64,000 bases of DNA. It comes from Anas platyrhynchos (Eukaryota; Chordata; Aves; Anseriformes; Anatidae). Of this stretch, positions 47,325 through 57,689 are shown in pieces. The DNA lies in the NCBI RefSeq assembly GCF_047663525.1, contig NC_092612.1, forward strand, positions 1,769,501 through 1,833,500, read 5' to 3'. How positions within the stretch are numbered: the stretch's first letter is position 1; the number at the start of each line of letters is the position of its first letter. The notes beneath the pieces are model-generated. The model did no database searches. It was not told the origin of the DNA and saw only the letters and a list, made by a program, of their open reading frames with translations. A program made the translations under genes and the position numbers.

Positions 47325-48860
47325 GGAAAGGGAAAAGGGGGGGGGGTTAAAGGGAGGGGGGGGGTTAAAGGAGGGGGTTTGGGGGGTTATGGGGGGGTTA
47401 AAGGGGGGTTTGGGGGGGTATAGGGGAAATAGGGGGGGGGTTGGGGGCATCAGGGGTGGGGGGGGGTTGGGAGATGAGGGGGCCGGGGGCGGGGGGGTTT
47501 TATAGGGAAAAAGGGGGGGGGTTAAGGGAGGGGGGGGGGTTAAAGGAGGGGGTTTTGGGGGGTTATGGGGGGGTTAAAGGGGGTTTTGGGGGGATATAGG
47601 GGAAACGGGGGGGGTTGGTGGATTAGGGGGCGGGGGGGGGGGTTGGGAGATCTAGGGGGCCGGGGGGGCGGGGGGGGTTTTATAGGGGAAAGGGGGGGGG
47701 TTTGGGGGGTTAAGGGGGCGGTTAGAGGGGGTTAGGGGGGGGTTTGGGGGGTTGTAGTGGGGGAAATAGGGGGGGGTTCGGGGGGGTATAGGGGAAAGTG
47801 GGGGGGGTTTGGGGGCGTTTAGGGGGCGGGGGGGGGTTGGGACGAGGGGGCCGGGGGCGGTTGGATTTATAGGGGAAAAGGGGGGGGGTCAAGGGAGGGG
47901 GGGGGGTTAAGGACAGGGTTTTGGGGGTTATGGGGGGGGTTAAGGGGGGTTTTGGGGGGGATATAGGGGGGAAACGGGGGGGTTGGGATCAGGGGCGGGG
48001 GGGGTTGGAGACTGAGGGGGCCGGGGGCGGTTGGGGTTTTGACACAGGGAAAAAAGGGGGGGGTTGGGGTTAAGGGGGGGGTTCAGGGGGTTATGGGGGG
48101 GGTTAGGGGGTTATAGGGGAAAATAGGGGGGGTTTGGGGGGGGTTATAGGGAAAGGGGGCGGGGGTGGGGGCGTTTAGGGGGCGGGGGGGGGTTGGGGGA
48201 CTAGGGGGCCGGGGGCGGTTGGGTTTATAGGGGAAAAGGGGGGGTTTGGGGGGGTTATAGGGGAAAGGGGGGGGTTGGGGGGTGTTTAGGGGGCGGGGGG
48301 GTTGGGGAGATGAAGGGGGCCGGGGGGCTGGTTGGGTCTATAGGGGAAAAAGGGGGGGTTTGGGGGGTTATAGGGGAAAGGGGGGGGATTGGGGGACACT
48401 TGGGGGGCGGGGGAGTTGGGGGGTTATAGGGGGTTGGGGACATTTGGGGGGCGGGGGGGTTGGGGACGCTTAGGGGCGGGGGGGGTTAGGGGGTGAGGGG
48501 GTGGTTGGGGTTTTATAGGGGAAAGGGGGGGGGCGTTGGGGACACTTGGGGAGGGGGGGTTGGGGTTTTATAGGGGAAAAGGGGGGTTGGGGGCGTTTAG
48601 GGGGCAGGGGGGGGTTGGGAGATGAGGGGGCCGGGGAGGGTGGTTGGGTCTTATAGGGGAAAAGGGGGGGTTTAGGGGGTTATAGGGGAAAAGGGGGGGA
48701 TTGGGGGACACTTGGGGGGCGGGGGGGGTTGGGGGACAAGGGGAGTGGGGGGTGGTTGGGGTCTTGTAGGGGAAAGAGGGGGGGTTGGGGTATTAAAGGG
48801 GAAAGAGGGGGGGATTTGGGGACACTTGGGGGGCAGGGGGGTTGGGGTTTTATAGGGGAA
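47325..48860. repeat. G-rich tandem array with TTATAGGGGAAA modules
   Basis: About 1.5 kb of GGGGGGTTTGGGGGGTTATA plus GGGGAAAGGGGGGGG modules, with GGGGGCCGGGGGCGG and TTTAGGGGGCGGGG variants recurring every 80-100 nt. The plus strand is nearly C-free. It is strongly quadruplex-forming. Confidence 0.93.
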
Positions 48861-49720
48861 AGAGGGGAGTTTGGGGTCCTGTAGGGGCAGCAGGAGGCTG
48901 GGGTCCTATAGGGGCAGTGGGGTTTTGGGGTGCTTTGGGGGTGGTGGGGTTTGGGGTCCTATAGGGGCAGCAAGGATTTGGGGACCCTCAGGGCCACATG
49001 GGGGTGGGGGGGTCAGAGGCACCGATTTGGGGAGCCTCGGGGGACAGCGGGGATTTAGGGTCCTTTGGGGGACAGCAGGGATTTGGGGGGCCTTTATGGA
49101 CAGCATAGGGGGGGCAGAGGCACAGCGCTGATTTGGGGATCTAGAGGGCCAGCAGGGATTTGGGGAACCCACAGGGACATCAGGGATTTGGGGGACCATT
49201 GGGGTCAGCAGTGATTTGGGGGAACCTTTAGGGCCAGCAGGGATTTGGGGGACCCACAGGAACAGCAGTGATTTGGGGAACCTATGGGGTCAGCAGGGAT
49301 TTGGGGGACCTGTAGGGACAGCAGTGATTTGGGGGACCCACAGGGACATCAGGGATTTGGGGGACCATTGGGGTGAGCAGGGGGAACCTATGGGGTCAGC
49401 TGGGATTTGGGGGACCCACAGGGCCAGCAGTGATTTGGGGACTCTAGTGGGAAGCACAGATTTAGGCACCCACACAGATACCAAGAGGGGGGGACACAGA
49501 GGATATGGGGGATATTTGGGGGACCCTCGGGGACACCCAGATGTGGGGACAGCACCGATTTGGGGGGCTCCAGGGGGACACCGGGGGTTTTGGGTCCACA
49601 GCGGGATCCCAATGGCTGGGGGGGGGGGGCAACCAGAAGGACATCGGGGATTTGGGGCCCCACAGGGACATCACGGATTTGGGGCCCACAGACGCATCCT
49701 GGGCATGGGGGGCACCGTGG
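48860..49720. repeat. G-rich tandem array GGGACAGCAGGGATTTGGGG
   Basis: A 25-35-bp unit (GG(C/A)CAGCAGGGATTTGGGG plus GACC(C/T)A(C/T)AG) continues from the previous array with more complex sequence and extends to about 49720. Confidence 0.9.
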
Positions 49721-50027
49721 TGGGGGGGGGTGGGGGTCACCCCAATTTCCCCTATTTCCCCCCCCCCCCCCGCAGAATTCCCAGCAGGAAACCCAAGGCA
49801 AAGTGAAAATGAAAACGAGCGGGGGCCCTGTCTCGGGACCCCTGGGAGCGAGCGGTGGCCGCCGGGATCGCGCCCCCCCCCCAAACCCCACAGGCCTCCC
49901 AGCACCCCCCCCAGCACCCCCCCCCCACCCCCAAAAAATCCCTTTTTGGCAGCCGGGGTCCCTGGTTTGGGGTGCGGAGGTTTTTGGGGGCTTCTAGGGA
50001 GACGCCGAGCCCCTCGCTGCACAACGC

Positions 50028-50033
50028 TTTATT
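50028..50033 (-). terminator. ETV3L: ETV3L poly(A) signal (AATAAA on the minus strand)
   Basis: TTTATT on the plus strand lies about 115-340 nt downstream (minus strand) of the two candidate stop codons of the ETV3L terminal exon. Confidence 0.6.
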
Positions 50034-50147
50034 TGGGAGCCATGCGGGGGGCAAAGTTTGGGGTTTTTTGTATTTTTTTTTTTTGGGGGGGGGGTCATGG
50101 GGGAGGCGCGGGGCCTCGCTGCTTGCTCTGCCCCCCGGCTGCTCACC

Positions 50148-50627
50148 CTAGGGGGCTGCAGAGCCCAGCTGGGGGGCTGGGGGGCACGGCTGGGTGCTGC
50201 GAGGGAGTTCTGTCCCTCCCTCCTGCTGGGGACCCCCCTTTTTGCCCTGTGGGCAGCTGCGGGCTGTGGCGCCCGTGCGGCCTTCTTCTTCATCCTCCTC
50301 CTCCTCTTCCTCCTCCTCTTCATCCTCCTCATCCTCATCCTCCTTCTCCACGTGGGGGTTCCGGTCACGGCGGAGCCCCCGAGGAGCCCGGGAAGGTTTG
50401 GGGGGCAGTGAGGACCCAACGGAAGGGTTCGGTTTGGGGAGCCCCCCGGGGTTGGGGGCTCCCAGCTGGGGTGGGGGCAGCAGCGGCAGGGGGCGGGGGG
50501 GGTGCAGGACGTGGCTGGGAAGGGGGCCCAGTCTCGTAGGGGTCAGCAGAGGGTGGGAAAGCGGCCAGGGGAACTCCTCGGGGTGGCAGCAGGAGCCCCC
50601 CAGGCACGGGGGGATGTGAGCGCAGCC
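50148..50627 (-). CDS. ETV3L: ETV3L candidate terminal exon
   Basis: The acceptor CTGGCTGCTGGCAG|GG is complementary to about 50628-50641. Two frames are open: one Pro-rich ending GSSGAPP-stop (stop at 50365), the other running into an Asp/Glu block (complement of about 50280-50355) and ending GSAAP-stop at 50148. I cannot choose between them without knowing the upstream phase. Confidence 0.4.
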   Translation of the reverse strand, partial: GCAHIPPCLGGSCCHPEEFPWPLSHPLLTPTRLGPLPSHVLHPPRPLPLLPPPQLGAPNPGGLPKPNPSVGSSLPPKPSRAPRGLRRDRNPHVEKEDEDEEDEEEEEEEEEDEEEGRTGATARSCPQGKKGGPQQEGGTELPRSTQPCPPAPQLGSAAP

Positions 50628-53600
50628 CTGCCAGCAGCCAGAGGGACGGGGGCACCCTGAGAGCCTGGGTGCCGGCAACCCCAGGTGCTCCCCCCCCACC
50701 TCCCCCCCACCCCACCAACCCCCCCCCCCCCGTCCCCTTCTTTCCTTGCGCCTCGCCTGGGCCCCTGCACCCTGCGCCCCCCCCCCCGTGTCCCCGCCCC
50801 ACGCTGGTAGTGCTGCTGTGGGACCGGCAACGGCACCGCCGGCACCCGGCCCTGCTGAGAGCACCCGGGGGGCAGAACCACTGCACCCAACACACAGCAC
50901 CCAGAGACACAGCACCCACTGCACCCAGCACCCAGCGACCCTGGACACAGCGACCCGGCACCCACCGCCCCTGGCACCCACCACACCCGGCACCACCTCC
51001 ACTGGCACCCACCGACCCAACACCCACTAACCCAGCACCCACTGACCCAGCACCCACCGACCCCAGCACCCACTAACATCACACCCACCAACCCCAGCAC
51101 CCACCAACCCCTGGACCCACTGACCCAGCACCCATCTGCCCTGGCACCTACCAGCCGCCGGCACCCACCTCCGCCAGCACTCACAGACTCCAGCACCCAC
51201 CAGCCCCGGCACCCATCAACCCAGCACCAACCTCCCCTGGCACCCACCGACCCCAGCACCCACTGCCCCTGGCACCCACCACCCCCGGCACCCACCAACC
51301 CAGCATCCACCTCCACCACCACCCACCAGCACCCATCTACCCCAGCACCCACCAACCCCAGCACCCAGCAACCCCATCACCCATGAACCCAGCACCAACC
51401 TTCCCTGGCACCCACCAAACCAGCACCCACTCCACTGGCACCCACTGACCCCAGCACCCACCAACCCAGCACCCACCTCCCCCAGCACCCACCAACCCCA
51501 GCACCCACCAACTCAGTACCCACCTTCACCAGCACCCAGCGACCCAGCACCCAGCGACCTGGCACCCACAGACTCCAGCACCCACCAACCCGGCACCCAC
51601 TGACCCCGGCACCCATCTCCACCGGCACCCACCCACCCTAGCACCCATATACCCTGGCACCCACCTCCCCCAGCACCCACCGGCACCCATCTACCCTGGC
51701 ACCTACTGACCCTAACACCTACTTACCCTATCACCCACCTCCCCCAGCACCCACCGCCCCCCACCCCAGGTACCTCCTTGGGTCCCTCCCCCGGCTGGGT
51801 GGAGCAGCAGCGTGCGCAACGTTGGCACGGGCTGGGTGCACGAGGTGGGCCCACCCCAGCCGTGCCCACCCTGAGCTGTGCCCACCTTGAGCCATGCCCC
51901 CCCCGGCTGGTGCCCCCCCATGCCCCCCCCAAAAAAACTTACGGCTCTTCTCCAGCACCTCAGGGTGCAGTGGGTGCCGGTGGACCCCGTGCCCACACCA
52001 ACGGCTCCACCAGCGCGCGCTGGCTCAGCACCACGTTCTGCACGAACTGCGGGGACCAACGGGGCCGTGACAGCTCCGGGGACAGGGACCGTGCCCCCCC
52101 CTGGGGTCTGAGCTCCCACACCTGGTGGGCAGGGTGGGGGGCGCCAGTAGGGGGGGGCAGCGTGCGTCCCACAGCGGGCAGTTGACGAAGATGAGCTTGC
52201 TGAAGTTGAACCTGTAGGTGAAGCGCTTGCCCTTGGTCTTGTGCAGGATGCGCTTGTTGTAGTAGTACCTGGGGGGAATTGGGGGGGGGGCGACGCACTC
52301 CGGGGGGTCGGTGGGCACGTAGATGGATGGGTGGGGGGGTTTAATGGGTCTCTGGGGATGTGGAGAGCTGTAGGGACCCCCTGTTGTGTTCCTGCTGTCC
52401 CCATCCAGGGGCTGTGCGCATGGGGCCGGGACTTTGCGCTCCTGTGGCCACCGCGTCCCCGAGGGCTCTCGGTGTCCCCAATGGCTCACGGAGTCCCCAG
52501 GGCTCTTGGTGTCCCCAGGGGATCTTGGTGTCCCCCAGGGCACTCAGTGCCCACCCCCCCAGGGTTTTCAGTGTTCCCCAGAGCTCTCAGTGTCCCCAAG
52601 GGCTCTTGGTGTCCCTGAGGGCACTCGGTGTCCCCGAGGGCTCTTGGTATCCCTGAGGGCACTCGGTGTCCCCAAGAACTCTCTTGGTGTCCCCAAGGGC
52701 TCTCAGTGTCCCCAAGGTCTCTTGGTGTCCCCAGGGGTCTCAGTGTCCCCCAGGGCTCTCGGTGTCCCCCAGGGCTCTCGGTGTCCCCAAGAACTCTCTA
52801 GGGATCCCCAGGGCACTCAGTGTCCCTGAGGGCACTTGGTGCCCCCAAGAACTCTCTTGGTGACCCCGAGGGCTCTCAGTGTCCCCCAGGGCTCTGGGTA
52901 TCCCCAAGGCCTCTCGGTGTCCCCAAGAAATCCCTCGGTTGTCCCCAAGGTCTCTCAGTGTCCCCAAGGGCTCTTGGTGTCCCCGAGGTCTCTTGGTGTC
53001 CTTGAGGGCTCTTGGTGTCCCCAAGGGCTCTTGGTGTCCCGAAGGTCCTCAGTGTTCCGAAGAGCTCTCAGTATCCCCGAGGGCTCTGGGTGTCCCCAGG
53101 GTCACTCAGTGTCCCCAGGGGCTCTTGGTGTTCCCAGAAATCTCTTGGTGTCCCCCAGGACTCTTGGTGTCCCCAGGGAACTCAGTGTCCCCCAGGGCTC
53201 TCGGTGTCCCTGAGGGCAACTCGGTGTCCCCAAGAACTCTCTTGGTGTCCCCCAGGACTCTCGGTGTCCCCAAGGGCTCCTCGCCCCCCCCCCCCCCCCC
53301 CATTCCCTGCGGCACCTGAGGGCCCGGCTCAGCTTGTCGTAGTTCATCTGGGGCTTTGCATTTCCGCCGGCCCCACAGCCGCGCCACCTCGTCGGGGTCC
53401 TTGATGACGAACTCCCCGTACTCGCCCTGCTGCCAGGCGATGACATGGCGGAACTCCTCCTTCTGCAGCAGCTCCAGGATGAAGTGCCAGAGCTGGATCT
53501 GCCGCGAGCCGGGGCTCGACTCGGCCTTGTACGCCCAGTCGGGGAAAGCCAGCCCTGGGGGGGCGAGCGGCGCGCGCTTAGAGCCCCCACCGGTGATGCC

Positions 53601-53758
53601 CCCGCTGCCCCCAACCCCGTGGGGTGGAGCGCTGGGGGCACTGGGTCCCGCTGGGCGCTCCCCAGTTTCTCCCAGTTTGGCCGCGCTGGGCGCTCACCTG
53701 GTACCCAGTAGGAGCCGGGCAGGGTGGGCAGCGGGGGGGGCACGCAGCCGCACTGCAT
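50148..53758 (-). CDS. ETV3L: ETV3L (ETS-family repressor, ETV3-like)
   Basis: ETV3L is an ETS-domain DNA-binding protein related to the repressor ETV3/PE1. Clear exons: 53698-53758 (start [20 protein letters not shown]), 53316-53554 ([20 protein letters not shown] ... most of the ETS domain) and 52122-52268 ([34 protein letters not shown]). AESSPGS, FSKLI and the PLW end match ETV3L rather than ETV3. Less certain are 51943-52046 ([16 protein letters not shown] in one frame, GTAAGT donor) and a terminal exon from about 50627 to the stop at 50148 or 50365. The ETS exon carries a 1-nt frame disruption and the frames beyond exon 52122-52268 do not join cleanly. Either the assembly has several small indels or the avian gene is degenerating. 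Confidence 0.82.
50880..51770. repeat. CACCCACCAACCCAGCACC minisatellite in an ETV3L intron
   Basis: Close in unit (CACCCACC(A/G)(A/G)CCC(C/A)AGCACC, GGCACCCACC) to the ARHGEF11 intron array at 26590-27895. No exon was seen within it. Confidence 0.93.
51943..52046 (-). CDS. ETV3L: ETV3L candidate exon after the ETS domain
   Basis: The acceptor CCCCGCAG and a perfect GTAAGT donor frame 104 nt. One frame reads [20 protein letters not shown], resembling human ETV3L ...LLHSMLFAHQAMVEQL, but it meets TGA before the donor. No single frame is open throughout and compatible on both sides. Confidence 0.45.
52122..52268 (-). CDS. ETV3L: ETV3L exon encoding the C-terminal ETS strands
   Basis: The acceptor CCCCCCAG|GTACTACTAC and a possible donor CCACCAG|GTGTGG bound 147 nt. 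It encodes [10 protein letters not shown] through [18 protein letters not shown]. The upstream phase fits exon 53316-53554. At the downstream end the phase (2) does not fit the frame of FVQNVVLSQ in the next candidate exon. Confidence 0.8.
52430..53285. repeat. TCGGTGTCCCCAAGGGCTCT minisatellite in an ETV3L intron
   Basis: About forty copies of a 20-22-bp unit (CTCGGTGTCCCC(A/G)AGGGC and CTCAGTGTCCCC variants) fill the intron between the two ETS-domain exons. Confidence 0.95.
53316..53554 (-). CDS. ETV3L: ETV3L ETS-domain exon with a +1 frame disruption
   Basis: It reads [64 protein letters not shown] and then must shift by one base to continue [13 protein letters not shown]. The surplus base lies in the AAA complementary to 53355-53357. 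Removing one base makes the exon 238 nt and restores phase 2 at its donor, matching the next exon (R|YYYNKR). The break is in the DNA-recognition helix. Confidence 0.88.
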
Positions 53759-54175
53759 CCCGCAGCCTGCGGGCAGAAAGCAGAGGGGCAGGGGGGTCCC
53801 CAACCTGTCCATGCCGTGTCCCCTCGTGGGGACGGTCACCTCCTCGCCCACAGGGCTGAACTGGGGGGCACTGGGGAGGGAGGGGGGGGGGCTGCAGTGT
53901 CGTGGTTGGGGGTCTTGGGGGGTCCCGGGGCCACCAGCCCTTAGGATGGAGGATGCAGGAATTGGGACGGGGAAAACCCAGGATTTGGTCACCCCTGGCG
54001 CAGCAGCAGGGCAGATGGAGGGGTGCAGGTGGCACCCAGCACCCCAACAGGTTAAAACCCTCCAAATTCCCTGTTTTTCCTCTTTTCTGGAGCAGCTGGG
54101 GGGGGCATTTTGGGCCTCCCCATGTCCCAAAGCACCGCCGGTCCCCGGGGCACGGCCGCATCCTGCCCCACTCAC

Positions 54176-54260
54176 CTGCGGCACCGCTGGGGACCCCGTC
54201 CTGGGCAGGGCGAGAGAAAGCATCTGAGGGTCTTAGGGAGAATCACTCCATATATACGGG
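54176..54260 (-). promoter_or_regulatory. ETV3L: ETV3L 5' UTR exon and TATA-like promoter
   Basis: On the minus strand GTGCCGCAG|GTGAGTGGG at 54176/54175 is a strong donor that would splice to the acceptor CCCGCAG before 53766. A TATATA lies at 54251-54256, about 30 nt upstream of a plausible start at 54222. An ATG at 54223 is out of phase with the ETS frame, so this exon is probably non-coding. Confidence 0.4.
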
Positions 54261-57200
54261 GAGGGGTGGGTTACGTGTAAATCTTCTTACCCCCCCCCGG
54301 CAGGAGCAGAGAAATTGCTGGAAAGGTGCAGGGGGAGCGGGGCTGGGCACTCAGGGGGCTCCCACGGTTGGATCCTGCCCCACAGCCCCCCCCCGGTCCC
54401 TGCTCCCCCCCCCCCCCGTGCTGGAGGAAATTTCCTCCCGTGGAGGAGGGAATTAGCTCAGATAGAGGAGGAAATTTGGGGCATGGAAGGGAAAAGGATG
54501 GAGAGACCGAGCCCCGCCGGGGCGCATCCCCTCGTGTTTGTTGGTGCACGGGAGGACGAGGGCTCGATGCGCCGTGATTTATCCGAGCGTGATTTGAGAT
54601 TCAAGGGAAAACGGGGAAAAAAAAAAGGGAAAAAAAAAATGGAAAAAAAAGGGAAAAAAAAAAGGGAAAAAAAAAGGGATGGGGGCGATGGGAGGTGGCG
54701 GAGGGGAGCTCGCCCCGTGCCGTGCCCCTCGGGCGGGCTCGCTGCGGGCTCAGCCATGGGCCCGGCGCCGTCCCAGACGGGTAAATACAAGCGGGGCAAT
54801 GCCGGGGTGTTTGGATTCGAGCAGAAATGCAAACAGGCCCCTGAGAACAGCAGATACAAAGGGCAGGAGGCGAAAAACCGCCCCGAGGGCTTGCTCGGCA
54901 CCAAGCGGTTATGAAAATGACTTCTTGCCTTTTCTTCTTGCCTTTTCTTTCCTCCTTGTTTGCTCTCCTCATTTGCTTTTCTCTCCCCGCTTCTTTATTC
55001 TCCCTCATTAGCCGGGGCCTCGCCGCCTCTTTCAAGTCTCGCCGTGCCCAGGGCTGTGGGGTTAGGGCGCTCCCCCCCAAAAAAAAGCCCTTTGGGGACC
55101 CCAGGGTGCGGGGCTGTCACCCTGGGGTGCCCCATGCAGGGGCAGAGGGAGGGGAGCGGAGACGTGAGGGAGGAGGTGGCGGGCTCCGAATTGGGGCTGG
55201 GGTCCCGCTGCCCTGCTCAAGGAGCCCGGACACCTGGGTGTCCCCCCCCCCAGAAACACGTCTGTCTGTCCGGGGTGAGATCTGGCCGGGTTCCTGCCCC
55301 TTTATCTCTCCCAAATCCCGCTCCAATCTCCTTAGCCAGCCCGCCCAGAACCTCGCGGGCATCGCGCGCGGAGCAGGCAGAGGTGAAGGGCCTGTTTGTT
55401 TAAAAGCATTATTGCTATTAAAACAAGCGGCTTAGGGGCCATCGGAACAGCAAGGGGCAGGGGGAGTCCAGCAGGGTGGGCTGGGGGGCCCTGGGGCCAC
55501 CCCCTGCGCCCATCCCAGGTTATGGGGCAGGGAGAGGGGCTGCCGGCCGTCCCGTTCGCAGAGTGATGGGGATGGAGCGGCACCAAAGCCACCCTCGGTG
55601 AGAAGTCCCCCCCCCATTTCCCCAGGGCTGGGAGCCCCCCCATGCCTCAGGGTCGGACCCCAGCCCCAAATCTGTCCCGGGCTCCGGTGCTCGCAGCGGT
55701 TTCCCTCCTTCCCTCCCTCTCCTTCCCTTCCTTCGGTCTCCAGGGGCTGTGGGATTTAAAAGGCTTTTGTAACGTGCTCAACCAGAAACCCTAACCCGGG
55801 AGGGACGCCGGAGACAGGGGGTGAAGGTCACTTCGGAAAGTCAAAGCCCCGTGAGCGTCCTGGAAAGGGGTCGGGGCCGGGGGGCTCTGCGCACCCCCAG
55901 CAAGCGGGAGCGACGCCGTCCCCGGCCCCCCGCTCCGTCCCCGCCGCGGGTGATGCCGCGGGAATTAAACGCGGGTCCCTAATGAGCAAAACCAAAACCT
56001 GGGATGGGAGCGGTGCCGAGCCGGGGCAGCGTGTCGGGGGCTGGATACGGCCACCGTGGGGCTGCAGGGTGCTGGGGACGGGGGACACGGGGACACCGGC
56101 TGCTCCGGGACAGACACGGGGCTGAGAGCAGCCGCGCATCCCCGCTCCCCAACTCGCTCCTGCGACGGCTCCTGCGGAGGAGCAGGGCTGGGATTTGGGA
56201 TGGGATATCAGCCACTGCATCCCCTGAGCCTGCTCCTAATCCCCAAAGCTCTTTGGGGTTTTCCCTCACTGCCTAAATCCACTTCGGTGCTGGCGCAGCG
56301 GCACCGACCTGGCTGGACGCGAGCACCGTGGGGATGCTCAGCTGGGGGGAACAATCCCCCAAACCCTCCTCCATCCCCTCCATCCCCTCAAATTTCCCCT
56401 TTTTCCCCCTTTTTCCCTTCTCTCCTGCAGGTCATCCAGCAGAGAGCCGCAGCCGAGTCCACCTGGAAGTTGTCTGCGGGGCGAGACCTCGGGGAAACCG
56501 GTGACGAACGCGCCGAGGCACCGAGCAGCCTCGGCGGCACGAGGCTGCCACCGCCGTGGTGACCCCGAGCATCCGCCACCACCCCCAAAGGACACCCAAA
56601 AGCACCGGGGGAAAGAGCGGGGTGTCCGGGGACATCCCATGCCCTGCGCTGAACGGGCACGGGACCTGCTCCGGGCACTGCTGGGGCTGGGATCCCCCCG
56701 GGACCCCCGTGCGCACGGCCGGGGCGCCTCGCGGCGGGACCCCTGGCACATCTCCTACCTCCGGCTGCCGCTCGGCGTCCGCCTCCCCGACGCGCTCCTC
56801 GCCTCTGTCGCGCCCGACCCCGATGCATTTCATCGCACGCCGCGTTAGGGTTACTTAAAATGAAAACCCAGTCCTCGGCGCTCCCGGGAGGCGGCCGTGG
56901 CTGCGGAGACAATCGCGTTAACCCCTCACCGGCCGCGGGCTGCCGACCGCTGCAGCCGCCCGATTGTGGCAGCCGTGGGCTCTTCCCCATCCTCCTCCTC
57001 CTCCTCCTCTTCCTCGCGGGCAATGGGGATGCCCCCGGGACCCTTTGTGCCCGATGCTGGGGTGGCACCCAAGGGACGGGGCTGGCAGTGGGATTGGGGG
57101 AAGCGGGTGGGACGCGCTGCCCGGGACGGGGTTCACCGGCCCCGGCAACCTTGGAGCCACGCAACCGAGCACGAAGCCCAGAGGTGGCCAAATCACCAAC

Positions 57201-57689
57201 AGCCCGACCCCGCTGGATGGCTCCGAGTTCATTCCCGCCTCGTTTTCCCCATCCAGACCTTTTTTTACAGGGACACAGAGGCACAGGGGCTGCTTTGCCC
57301 CAAGCCCGACACATCCCCAGCGGGATGCTCCATGGCCAGCCACCAGAGTAGGGGTTTGGGGTGGCCGCCAGGGCTGGGCACTGCCACCGGCTCCATCCTG
57401 GGATGCCACCAGGCACATGGGGTCTGCCACGGGCACAAAACCCCCGGAGGGCAGCGGGTTTCACCCACCCTACAAAGCCCCGGCTGCGGGAACGGCCCCG
57501 TTCCCCATCCCTTGGTTACTCGAGGGGCTCAGCTCCAGAGGAGGCAGCAGGGAGCAGCCCGGCCTCCTGATCGAGATGGGAGGAAGCATTGCCGGGGAAT
57601 TAAATTCTGGGGTTGTTTTCTGGTTAAATCAACCGAGGCTAACGTGATGGAAAGCGATACCGGGGTGGGGTGGTGGTGGTGATGGGGGG

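Noticed and set aside
45912-47423. 503-residue Pro-rich open frame
   Set aside because: C-run low complexity; no start context, domain or homologue recognised.
48860-49720. CRISPR-like direct repeats (also the arrays at 2270-3590 and 52430-53285)
   Set aside because: Units are contiguous, degenerate and without unique spacers; the context is a vertebrate nuclear genome.
50148-53758. Assignment of the ETS gene to ETV3 itself
   Set aside because: AESSPGS, FSKLI and PLW after the ETS domain and the short CGC-containing first exon match ETV3L; ETV3 has TESSPGS and FNKLVMPNYPF.
54223-54223. ATG at 54223 (minus) as the ETV3L start
   Set aside because: Splicing at 54176 leaves phase 0, while exon 2 needs phase 1 to enter the ETS frame; the ATG at 53758 is in frame and matches the human N-terminus in kind.
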